From assembly GCA_043820045.1 (NCBI GenBank), contig JBDREF010000067.1, positions 1 through 14,187 of the forward strand: 14,187 nucleotides of DNA. Reading direction: 5' to 3'. The notes beneath the pieces are model-generated. The model worked only from the letters and a program-made list of their open reading frames with translations, did not search any database and was not told where the DNA came from. The DNA comes from JBDREF01 sp043820045 (GTDB lineage: Bacteria; Planctomycetota; Phycisphaerae; Sedimentisphaerales; Anaerobacaceae). Shown piece after piece: positions 1 through 6,251 of the stretch (within the stretch, counting starts at the first letter, position 1; each line of letters begins with the position of its first letter). The position numbers and the translations under genes were made by a program.

Positions 1-933
1 GCCCTTGATCCTGAAGTACAAATCCTGCCGGAATTTCTTCTCCTGTATCAGCCTGGTCAGGTCCTGGTTGGTCGCGCTGATGATTCGCACGTCCACCATG
101 GTAGGTTTGTTCGAGCCGACCGGTACGACGACTCCATCTTCGATTACTCGCAGCAGCTTGGCCTGGGAGTTGGGCGTCATATCGCCGATCTCATCGAGGA
201 ACAAGGTTCCCTTATCGGCCACCTCGAACAGCCCTTTCCTGTCGCCGGCGGCGCCGGTGAACGCCCCCTTGGCGTGGCCGAACAATTCGCTCTCCAACAG
301 GGTCTCGGTCAGGCCGGCACAGTTCACAGGCTTGAAGGGCCTATCCCATCGCAGTGAATTGTTGTGAATCGCCCATGCCAGCAGCTCTTTGCCGGTACCC
401 GACTGGCCCTCGATGAGGACGGATATGTTCGTCGGCGCGACACGGCGGAGCACCTCGAATATACCTTCCATCGTCGGATTGTCGCCCCGCACGCCCTCGA
501 ACTCGAAATCCCTTTTGCCTGTTCCGGGCCTTTGTTTCTGAGAGGCGTGGGCGCTCGAAGCTTTCTGGCCCGCACGGACGACAAGCGTGCGAAGCTGGCC
601 GATGTCAATCGGCTTGACGAGATAGTCGTAAGCGCCGCGCTTCATTGCCTCCTTGCACGTATTGATGGTTGCGTAAGCGGTTATCAGGATTACCTGCGTG
701 TGCTCATCGTGCCTCCTGGCTTCATCGAGTATGGCCAGGCCGTCTATGTCGCCGCCCAGCTTCAAATCTGTGACGACAACATCGACCTGCCGGCTGCGCA
801 GAATCTCCAGTGCATCCTTGCCGTTGTAAACGGCGATTGCCTTGGCGCAGGATTTATCGAGAGCCTCGACTATTCCGTCGGCATGGTCCCGCTCATCGTC
901 AACGACCAATACTATTCCAGCCTTCTGCGTCAA
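1..933 (-). CDS. NtrC-family sigma-54-dependent response regulator (3' part outside window)
   Basis: This is a response regulator that would activate sigma-54 promoters by ATP hydrolysis after phosphorylation by its partner kinase. 311 residues are visible; the rest of the AAA+ domain and the expected Fis-type helix-turn-helix lie beyond base 1. The receiver domain spans roughly residues 5-120, with the acidic pair Asp12/Asp13, phospho-acceptor Asp56 (VVTDLKL), Thr85 and Lys107 (VKP). The AAA+ domain begins near residue 146 and shows Walker A GQSGTGKE (176-183), the sigma-54 contact loop GAFTGA (223-228) and Walker B LFLDE with Asp247/Glu248. The start is TTG at 933: the in-frame codon four positions upstream is a stop, no ATG fits, and a GAGG sits 7 nt before it. 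It lies 12 nt after the kinase stop codon, so the two are almost certainly co-translated. Family assignment is secure; the target promoters are unknown. Confidence 0.93.
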   Translation of the reverse strand, partial: MTQKAGIVLVVDDERDHADGIVEALDKSCAKAIAVYNGKDALEILRSRQVDVVVTDLKLGGDIDGLAILDEARRHDEHTQVILITAYATINTCKEAMKRGAYDYLVKPIDIGQLRTLVVRAGQKASSAHASQKQRPGTGKRDFEFEGVRGDNPTMEGIFEVLRRVAPTNISVLIEGQSGTGKELLAWAIHNNSLRWDRPFKPVNCAGLTETLLESELFGHAKGAFTGAAGDRKGLFEVADKGTLFLDEIGDMTPNSQAKLLRVIEDGVVVPVGSNKPTMVDVRIISATNQDLTRLIQEKKFRQDLYFRIKG

Positions 934-940
934 ACCGACA

Positions 941-944
941 CCTC
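941..944 (-). promoter_or_regulatory. Shine-Dalgarno deciding the TTG start of the response regulator
   Basis: GAGG (in GATGAGGTG) lies 7 nt upstream of TTG at 933-931. It sits in the 12-nt gap after the kinase stop (946-948). A TGA follows in the same frame as the TTG a few codons upstream, which leaves little room for another start. Confidence 0.7.
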
Positions 945-945
945 A

Positions 946-1755
946 TCAGGCCTGGAGGGGCAGTCTTATGGTAAAAGAAGTGCCCTTTCCAGGCTCGCTA
1001 TTTACGGCTATTGAACCTTTGTGTGCCTCGATAATCTTCTTCGCCGTCGGCAGGCCCAGGCCGCTGCCCTGCGGACGAGACGAATAATAAGCGTCGAAGA
1101 TGTGCGGCAGCCTGTCCGGCTGAATGCCCTCGCCGGTATCGCTGATCTGGATGACCGCATCGTTTTGCTGCCGGTCCGTTCTTATTATCAACTCTCCGCC
1201 GCCGCTCATGGCCTGCTGGGCGTTAATAAACAGATTCAGCACCACCTGTTTTAACATGTCCGCGTCGATTTTGCAAGTAAGCGGCTTGTTGTGCAGGCTT
1301 TGGTGAATCGTGACCGAACGGCTGTGGGCCTGCGGCGAATAAAAGTCAATCATGTCGCTGACAAGCTCGCTTACATCGACACTTGCCAGTTGCAGCTCGG
1401 TTCTGTCAACGTAGCGCAGAAAACCGTCCAGTATGTGCTCAAGCCTGTCGCTTTCTTTCTGGATGACGGCTATTTTTCTCAGCGCCCTGGCCAATCTCCG
1501 GCTCTCCACGCCGCCCCTGCCGGATTCGGCGAGATTCGGGTCCTCGAGTTCTTCGCTGACGAGCTGAAGGCTGACCTTGATCGTGGATAACGGGTTTTTG
1601 ATTTCGTGGGCAAGTCCGCCGGTCAGCTTGCTGACTTCTTCAAGCTGTGCGAGATGATCTTTTCTATCGGATTGATTTCCGCAGAGGCGTTTATATAGAA
1701 GCAGCACAGCAACTGTTAGTAAGCCGGCAACAAAACCAGCAACAAAATGCAGCAC
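946..1755 (-). CDS. Membrane-anchored sensor histidine kinase, NtrB-like, no sensor domain
   Basis: This is a histidine kinase that would autophosphorylate and pass phosphate to the adjacent NtrC-type regulator. Of its 269 residues, 4-21 form one hydrophobic segment, then HisKA with His50 in AHEIKNP, then HATPase_c with an N-box around Asn174-Asn178, the G1 box DTGEG (206-210) and the G2 box GSGLGL (230-235). There is no periplasmic loop and no room for a PAS, GAF or HAMP domain between the membrane anchor and HisKA. The input must therefore come through the membrane segment, a partner protein or the cytosol. The start is GTG at 1755, directly after the pnp stop codon with no intervening base, and the ribosome binding site is inside pnp. 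The regulator follows after 12 nt. The kinase call is firm; the signal sensed is unknown. Confidence 0.94.
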   Translation of the reverse strand: MLHFVAGFVAGLLTVAVLLLYKRLCGNQSDRKDHLAQLEEVSKLTGGLAHEIKNPLSTIKVSLQLVSEELEDPNLAESGRGGVESRRLARALRKIAVIQKESDRLEHILDGFLRYVDRTELQLASVDVSELVSDMIDFYSPQAHSRSVTIHQSLHNKPLTCKIDADMLKQVVLNLFINAQQAMSGGGELIIRTDRQQNDAVIQISDTGEGIQPDRLPHIFDAYYSSRPQGSGLGLPTAKKIIEAHKGSIAVNSEPGKGTSFTIRLPLQA

Positions 1756-3891
1756 TTATTTTTCCTTTTCCTTTTTGTTCATCTCAGCAAGAGCGGCTTT
1801 GCGCGAGAGTTTCAATCTGCCCTGGTCGTCGATCAATATCAGCTTCACAGGTATCAGGTCGCCCATTTTGCAGACTTCATCAACATTCTTGACGTAACCA
1901 TCGCTCAACTCGCTGATGTGGCAAAGACCTTCCACTCCCGGCGTAATCTCAACGAACACTCCGAAATCCTTTACCGACACGACTTTTGCCTGCTGATATA
2001 CCCGGCCGACTTGCGGCGGTTGGGTAATAGTCTCGATAATCTCTCTGGCCCTGAGGTGGCCGTCGCCGCCGAGACAACTGATATAAATAGTCCCGTCTTC
2101 TTCCACTTCGATAGTCGTGCCCGTCTGCTCCTGAATGCTCTTGATCACCTTGCCGCCCGGTCCTATGACCTTACCGATAAGCTCGGGATCGATTTCTATG
2201 CTTATGAGCTTCGGTGCGTAGACGCTCAGTTCGGGCTTGGGTGCGGCAATGGTCTGGGCCATAGTTTTAAGGATTTCCATGCGCGCGGTCCTGGCCCGTT
2301 CCAGGGCCTCAACCATGATATCGTGTGCCAGGCCCTCGGCTTTTATGTCGAGCTGTATCGCGGTAATGCCGTCAACGGTCCCTGCAACTTTGAAGTCCAT
2401 CTCTCCGAAGTGGTCTTCCTCGCCGGCTATGTCGGTCAACAGTTCGTGCCGGCCCTGTCCGTCGCTAATCAAGCCGACCGATATGCCGGCCACGGGTTTG
2501 GTCATCGGAACGCCGGCATCCATGAGAGCCAGTGAGCCGCCGCAGACCGAAGCCATTGAGCTGGAGCCGTTGGACTCGGTAATGTCCGAAACGATCCTGA
2601 CCGTATAAGCGAATTTGTCATCCGCGGGCTTGACCGCTTCCAGCGCCTTTTCCGCAAGGGCTCCGTGCCCTATCTCTCTTCGCCCTACTCCTCGCACCGG
2701 CCTTACCTCGCCGACGGAGAATGGCGGGAAATTGTAATGCAGCGTGAAGTTCTGAGCGTACTCGTCCAGCAGTCCATCGATGATTTGCGCATCCCTGATT
2801 GTCCCGAGGGTAACGCTTACGAGTGCCTGTGTTTCCCCTCGTGTAAACAGCGCCGAGCCGTGAGTTCTCGGTAGAATGCCTACTTCGCACTCGATGCGGC
2901 GTACATCACCGTATCCCCTGCCGTCGGGTCTCTTTCCCTCCAAAAGGAGTTTCTTTACGACTTGGCCCTCGATTTTGTCGAGTATTCGCTTGACCATCGC
3001 CTTGTCATATTTGACGCTGTCCTGTCCCTGGTCGCTGCCCTCGCCGGGACAATACTCAGCCAGGACCTGACCCAGCAACTCTTTGACGGCCGTACCGCGC
3101 TGCTGCTTGTCGGATATCTGTTTGACTTCCGACAGCTTATCCGCTATTTGCGAGTAGATTGTCGAATGGAGTTGCTCGTCACTGTCCACGATAGGAATTT
3201 CCTTCTCGACCCCCGCTTTTTCGCGGAGTTCCTCGATCATCCCGCAGATCTCACGGACCGTTTGTTGTGCGATTGCAACGCCTTCGGCTATAACGCTTTC
3301 CGACAGTTCCTTTGCGCTGACCTCGATCATGTTCATCGCATCTTTACGGCCGCCCAGAAGCAGGTTCAGATCGCTCTCGGCAACCTGCTTATGCGTGGGG
3401 TTGACCACGAATTGGCCGTTCACTCTGCCCAGTCTACATGCGCCGGTGGGTCCCATGAACGGGATCTTACTTATTGTAAGAGCGGCGCTGGCGCCAATCA
3501 TCGCAAGAACATCCGGGTCGTTTTCCTGGTCCGCACTCAGGACGTTCGCTATTATCTGCACTTCCTGGAAATAGCCTTCGGGAAACAACGGCCGGATCGG
3601 CCTGTCGATCTGTCGTGCCGTGAGGGTTTCCTTGGTGCTCGGTCTTCCTTCACGCTTTATGAATCCGCCCGGAAACTTGCCCGCCGCGCACTGTTTCTCG
3701 CGATATTCCACGCTGAGCGGGAAAAAATCGATGTCATCGAACCTCGGAGGAGCAGTTACCGCTGCGACAAGAACGACAGTATCGCCGTACTGCACCAGGA
3801 CGGCACCGTCGGCCTGTCTGGCAATCTTGCCGGTTTCGATGGATAATGTTCTGCCCCCAATTTGCCTTTCAACTCTGCAAGTACCAATCAT
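1756..3891 (-). CDS. pnp: Polyribonucleotide nucleotidyltransferase (PNPase)
   Basis: This is a phosphorolytic 3'-5' exoribonuclease, a trimeric ring enzyme of mRNA decay and, in many bacteria, of the degradosome. The 711 residues match the usual family length and domain order. The first RNase PH-like core (about 10-140) carries the FFPLSVEYREK and GRPSTKETL motifs. An alpha-helical linker (about 235-310) follows, then the second RNase PH core (about 320-545) with the catalytic residues Asp493, Asp499 and Lys501 (EDHFGEMDFK), equivalent by alignment from memory to E. coli D486, D492 and K494. A KH domain has its GPGG loop at 577-580, and an S1 domain spans about 627-697 and ends in a short charged tail. 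ATG at 3891 is preceded by AGGTGA with 3 nt spacing. It lies 89 nt downstream of rpsO, the classic arrangement. Both RNA-binding domains are intact. Confidence 0.98.
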   Translation of the reverse strand: MIGTCRVERQIGGRTLSIETGKIARQADGAVLVQYGDTVVLVAAVTAPPRFDDIDFFPLSVEYREKQCAAGKFPGGFIKREGRPSTKETLTARQIDRPIRPLFPEGYFQEVQIIANVLSADQENDPDVLAMIGASAALTISKIPFMGPTGACRLGRVNGQFVVNPTHKQVAESDLNLLLGGRKDAMNMIEVSAKELSESVIAEGVAIAQQTVREICGMIEELREKAGVEKEIPIVDSDEQLHSTIYSQIADKLSEVKQISDKQQRGTAVKELLGQVLAEYCPGEGSDQGQDSVKYDKAMVKRILDKIEGQVVKKLLLEGKRPDGRGYGDVRRIECEVGILPRTHGSALFTRGETQALVSVTLGTIRDAQIIDGLLDEYAQNFTLHYNFPPFSVGEVRPVRGVGRREIGHGALAEKALEAVKPADDKFAYTVRIVSDITESNGSSSMASVCGGSLALMDAGVPMTKPVAGISVGLISDGQGRHELLTDIAGEEDHFGEMDFKVAGTVDGITAIQLDIKAEGLAHDIMVEALERARTARMEILKTMAQTIAAPKPELSVYAPKLISIEIDPELIGKVIGPGGKVIKSIQEQTGTTIEVEEDGTIYISCLGGDGHLRAREIIETITQPPQVGRVYQQAKVVSVKDFGVFVEITPGVEGLCHISELSDGYVKNVDEVCKMGDLIPVKLILIDDQGRLKLSRKAALAEMNKKEKEK
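1763..1773 (-). promoter_or_regulatory. Shine-Dalgarno for the kinase, inside the end of pnp
   Basis: The purine run AAGGAAAAGGA encodes the Lys/Glu tail of PNPase. It ends 7 nt upstream of the GTG start at 1755. Its position within pnp suggests that kinase translation is coupled to pnp translation. Confidence 0.6.
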
Positions 3892-3894
3892 ATA

Positions 3895-3900
3895 TCACCT
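3895..3900 (-). promoter_or_regulatory. Ribosome binding site of pnp
   Basis: AGGTGA lies 3 nt before the ATG at 3891. It directly follows the hairpin at 3905-3927, so folding of that hairpin could affect ribosome access. Confidence 0.6.
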
Positions 3901-3904
3901 CAAA

Positions 3905-3972
3905 GGGTTCCGCATCAAAGGAGTCCCGGCTCATACCGTTCCGTGTGGAATAAGCGACTCGCACTCTGGTGC
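3905..3972 (-). promoter_or_regulatory. rpsO-pnp spacer with three short hairpins
   Basis: The 89-nt spacer contains three inverted repeats on the transcript. GCAC-CAGA-GTGC is at 3961-3972 and TTCC-ACAC-GGAA is at 3939-3950. An imperfect GGG..TCC / GGA.CCC hairpin is at 3905-3927, just before the pnp Shine-Dalgarno. None is followed by a U-tract, so none looks like an intrinsic terminator. In E. coli the corresponding spacer carries a processing and autoregulatory structure cut by RNase III. A similar role here is only an inference, because the stems are short (3-4 bp pairs). Confidence 0.3.
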
Positions 3973-3980
3973 TCAATTAT

Positions 3981-4247
3981 TTATTTTCGCAAGCCGAGCC
4001 GGGAAATTATGTTCTGATAACGTTTGACGTCTTTCTTGCTCACGTACTTGAGCAATGCTGACCTGGTCCCAACCATTTTCAACAAACCCCGCCTGGATGC
4101 GTGGTCCTTCCGGTGAGTCTTGAGGTGCTCAGTAAGGTCATTGATCCTTTTTGTCAACAGTGCAACCTGCACTTCGGGCGAACCCGTATCGCCCTGGTGC
4201 GTCTCAAAATCCACGATAACCTTTTCTTTTTCCTGCTTAGTTAACAT
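3981..4247 (-). CDS. rpsO: Small ribosomal subunit protein uS15
   Basis: Ribosomal protein S15 binds 16S rRNA helices early in assembly of the 30S platform and contributes an intersubunit bridge. At 88 residues it is the normal length (89 in E. coli). The diagnostic blocks are present: DTGSPEVQVALLT near residues 20-32, the HxxDHxSRRGLL block (HRKDHASRRGLL, about 45-56), and the C-terminal block ending RLGLRK. The ATG start at 4247 has AAAGGA 12 nt upstream, slightly far, while a GGAAG directly abuts the start codon and is too close to act normally. No better start exists in frame. It leads the rpsO-pnp transcription unit and probably uses the promoter at 4316-4344. Assignment is certain. Confidence 0.98.
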   Translation of the reverse strand: MLTKQEKEKVIVDFETHQGDTGSPEVQVALLTKRINDLTEHLKTHRKDHASRRGLLKMVGTRSALLKYVSKKDVKRYQNIISRLGLRK

Positions 4248-4315
4248 CTTCCGGACAAATCCTTTCTAACGTGCCCTACACAAAATCTTTCAATACCGTA
4301 TGAACTAAACTCCAC

Positions 4316-4344
4316 ACAATAACAAGGTATTCGGGTATTTGCAA
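4316..4344 (-). promoter_or_regulatory. Predicted sigma-70-type promoter for rpsO-pnp
   Basis: On the minus strand, TTGCAA (4344-4339) and TATTGT (4321-4316) are separated by 17 nt. Each box matches the consensus at 4 of 6 positions. Initiation near 4309 would give a leader of about 60 nt before the rpsO ATG. This is a pattern match only. Confidence 0.4.
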
Positions 4345-4363
4345 GCCTTTTTCCTCTTCCGGC

Positions 4364-4397
4364 AAAAAAAAGCCTCCTCCCGGCCCATTCAAGGCCC
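4364..4397 (-). terminator. Possible intrinsic terminator after the ATPase/TOPRIM pair
   Basis: On the minus strand, GGGCCTT can pair with GAGGCTT in an imperfect stem with several G-U pairs, followed directly by a run of eight T. It lies about 75 nt after the stop of the 160-residue gene and just before the predicted rpsO promoter, where a transcript end would be expected. The stem is weak, so confidence is low. Confidence 0.3.
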
Positions 4398-4470
4398 GAA
4401 ATCGCATAACGTGCGGTTTTGGCGGGAATAGCGTAGATTAGATACCTTCTTTGTTCGATTATCCGTTCAT

Positions 4471-4953
4471 TCAGGAATCGTCATGTTCTGCCTGGAGAAT
4501 CCATTGACGCAGGAGATGCATCCCTCTATCGCGATCTTTGAGTTCCGTAAGGAAATGAAGGAAGTTTTGCCTCTGCTCATATCGGGGGATACTATGTAGG
4601 CGGTCCGGATCGCTGGGGAGGCCATAATCCTCTGGTCGAATTCCTGATGATTTGGCCCTCTCCATGAGCCAGTCCTCCAGTTTAGGACAGACAATGACAA
4701 GTCTTTGGCCACCACTGCCCTGGCGAGTCAATAGATGAAGTCCTTCGGCAGAGTCTGCCTTCCGGTAGCTGGCCTTCAGATCGCGGTGCTGAGTACTGGC
4801 AGGGTCTTCATCTACCATTCCGACAGCACCGGGCATATCTCTCAGGCGGGTGATTAACTTGTCCTTGCCACCAAAATGAAACAACTGTTTCTTCGGGACT
4901 CCCATACTTCGGAGAACCACCTCGTCGGCGCTGCACTCAACCAGGACCTTCAT
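4471..4953 (-). CDS. Small TOPRIM-like protein, probable partner of the AAA ATPase
   Basis: This is a 160-residue protein that I do not recognise with certainty. It shows the residues expected of a minimal TOPRIM fold: a first strand with Glu6 (VLVEC), a GGKDKLITRL stretch (28-37) like the glycine loop and helix of DUF3226-type TOPRIM proteins, and a D-x-D on a later strand (GMVDEDP, Asp48 and Asp50). A CPKLEDWL segment near residue 90 recalls the conserved P..E.WL motif downstream of D-x-D in related families. In TOPRIM nucleases the Glu and D-x-D bind metal. The C-terminal third is helical and charged. Its ATG overlaps the ATPase stop codon (ATGA, 4950-4953) and AGAGGA sits just upstream, so the two are translationally coupled. 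Nuclease activity is inferred, not shown. It could alternatively be a catalytically inactive regulator of the ATPase. Confidence 0.6.
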   Translation of the reverse strand: MKVLVECSADEVVLRSMGVPKKQLFHFGGKDKLITRLRDMPGAVGMVDEDPASTQHRDLKASYRKADSAEGLHLLTRQGSGGQRLVIVCPKLEDWLMERAKSSGIRPEDYGLPSDPDRLHSIPRYEQRQNFLHFLTELKDRDRGMHLLRQWILQAEHDDS

Positions 4954-5930
4954 TCCTCTGCCTCGATGAAACGATCCAGATTGAAGAACGGATCCGCTTC
5001 CATCAGCTCTGCGACCTGGTCCGGCGTCAAGGGTTTGACCCGCGTCTGAAAGTCCTTGAAGTGAGTGATGAAGACCTGGATATCTTCCTTGCGGGCCTTC
5101 TCGATGACGGCCGAGAGCAGATACGGATTGTGCGTGGCAATGAAGAACTGGTTGGTCTGGTCCAGTGCGATCCGCTCCCCGAGGTACTTGGTATAGTACG
5201 GAAAGGCATTGGACTCCGGCTCCTCGAAGACAAGCACGGAATCCTTGTTCGAGGCAATGGCAACTGTGTAGAAGATGATCCTCCGAAGCGTGTCCGACGA
5301 CAGAGCATAGGGAAAGCTGAAGACCAAGTCGTCTGTTTGCTTTTGAAGCTCAAAGAGCCTTTCCTGGGGTTTTAGGACCAGCCTCAACCCATATTTTCGG
5401 AAGAATTCCTTCATGGTGTCGCGGAGGCTCTCCGAACCGAAGACGACGGAGAAGAGATTCGCCCCGTTCGGCGGTTCAAGGCTGCCCGGCGTGGCGTCAG
5501 GGTAATTCGGCAAGTTCTTGAAGCGAAAAAACTTGATGTCTGCAGTCTGTCCGATCACATGACTACCAGAGAAGCGCCCCTGGTAGTCTATTTGAGCAGA
5601 AACCTGAGAAGTTGGTTGAGTCCGAAGCTCAAAGCGGTCTCTTACAAAACGGACAAACAATCCAGCGTCGGGTTTTCCGGATGATAGGGACATGGACACG
5701 TAAATCTCGTGGTCCAACACTTGGTCATAGAACAGATTCTGCGTGGATTGGAAGCGGACGTAGTCTCCCAAATTCTGGCCGGGGTCAGACCACCAGGACA
5801 TCAGGCCCAGCGCCTCCAGTATGTTGGACTTGCCTGTGTTGGGCTCGCCTATGAACAGGTTGACCTTCTTGCAGTCGATATCCAACTGACGAACCGATTT
5901 GAAGTTCGATACGCTTAGCTTTGTAATCAT
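4950..5930 (-). CDS. OLD/RecF-like AAA family ATPase (AAA_21/AAA_15 type)
   Basis: This 326-residue ABC-type ATPase is related to the ATPase halves of OLD nucleases and PARIS AriA. The N-terminus SVSNFKSVRQLDI is the classic first strand and 'NFK' of this group. Walker A is GEPNTGKS (28-35). A signature-like YALSSDTLRRI lies at 208-218, Walker B is VLVFEEPES (232-240) with Glu236/Glu237, and the switch histidine is in ATHNP (265-269). All catalytic motifs look intact. There is no TOPRIM domain at the C-terminus, unlike full OLD proteins; the overlapping next gene seems to supply it. I chose ATG at 5930 over the TTG at 5999 because homology begins at once and the predicted -10 box overlaps the TTG. 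The ribosome binding site is weak (GTGGTT region). Function is probably defence or DNA-end/phage sensing, which is an inference. Confidence 0.85.
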   Translation of the reverse strand: MITKLSVSNFKSVRQLDIDCKKVNLFIGEPNTGKSNILEALGLMSWWSDPGQNLGDYVRFQSTQNLFYDQVLDHEIYVSMSLSSGKPDAGLFVRFVRDRFELRTQPTSQVSAQIDYQGRFSGSHVIGQTADIKFFRFKNLPNYPDATPGSLEPPNGANLFSVVFGSESLRDTMKEFFRKYGLRLVLKPQERLFELQKQTDDLVFSFPYALSSDTLRRIIFYTVAIASNKDSVLVFEEPESNAFPYYTKYLGERIALDQTNQFFIATHNPYLLSAVIEKARKEDIQVFITHFKDFQTRVKPLTPDQVAELMEADPFFNLDRFIEAEE

Positions 5931-5998
5931 AACCACATTTCCAATTGGAGCTTTTCGGCACGTTAAATATTGGGCGACTTTTCCACTGAATAATGGCA

Positions 5999-6026
5999 AT
6001 TATAGCGAAGAGGGTGCGAGAACCAA
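5999..6026 (-). promoter_or_regulatory. Predicted promoter of the ATPase/TOPRIM pair
   Basis: A perfect TATAAT (minus strand, 6004-5999) lies 16 nt after TTGGTT (6026-6021), which matches the -35 consensus at three positions. Initiation near 5992 gives a leader of about 60 nt before the ATG at 5930. It would let the pair be transcribed independently of the upstream ruvX block. Confidence 0.5.
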
Positions 6027-6116
6027 GAGAAAAAGCAGGGATTTGCGTGGAGATTCGAAGGGCACCGACAGGGGATCGCTTTGCCTGGCTTAACACGTGT
6101 GGACGCTCCTATCGGT

Positions 6117-6247
6117 CTGTTGAACAAGCCTTACTGTCAGGCCTGAGATTGCCGCGCGATTCTACGAATCGCTCGCAATGACCTGGAAACGCTTTTTATG
6201 TCATTGCGAGGAGCGAAACGACGAAGCAATCTCTCGTTTTTCAACAG
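6117..6247. repeat. Palindromic dispersed-repeat element (REP/MITE-like)
   Basis: This element has nested inverted repeats. CTGTTGAA (6117-6124) pairs with TTCAACAG (6240-6247). GAGATTGC (6145-6152) pairs with GCAATCTC (6226-6233). CTCGCAATGAC (6172-6182) pairs perfectly with GTCATTGCGAG (6200-6210) across a 17-nt loop. Inside the left arm is a further 7-bp hairpin, GCGATTC-TAC-GAATCGC (6156-6172). The motif 'gcaatgac...gtcattgcgagg' with 'cgacgaagcaat' resembles a repeat that I recall being dispersed in many bacterial and environmental genomes. No transposase is present, so it would be non-autonomous. The element begins 4 nt beyond the ruvX stop and may also mark or cause the end of that transcript. 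Confidence 0.75.
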
Positions 6248-6251
6248 GCTC

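Larger units (their letters stand above)
4248..4470 (-). other. Intergenic region between rpsO and the TOPRIM-like gene
   Basis: These 223 bp are gene-free. They hold the candidate terminator (4364-4397) and the candidate rpsO promoter (4316-4344), which together mark a boundary between two transcription units. I see no small gene and no tRNA-like fold. Confidence 0.6.
5931..6251 (-). other. Intergenic region between the ATPase gene and ruvX
   Basis: This stretch of about 320 bp has no convincing gene. Its lower part holds the predicted promoter (5999-6026). Its upper part is the palindromic repeat (6117-6247). The approximately 90 bp between them show nothing recognisable. Confidence 0.7.

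Noticed and set aside
1747..3846. Long plus-strand frames over pnp (1747-2535, 2962-3846)
   Set aside because: They are antisense to a fully conserved PNPase and have no recognisable domains.
4340..4375. Possible stem pairing GCCTTTTT (4345-4352) with AAAAAAAAGCC
   Set aside because: The two pieces are not reverse complements; the GCC ends run in the same direction, so no stem forms.
5931..5999. Upstream TTG start (5999) extending the ATPase by 23 residues
   Set aside because: The added residues show no conserved strand and the TTG overlaps the predicted TATAAT box. Family homology begins at the ATG at 5930.
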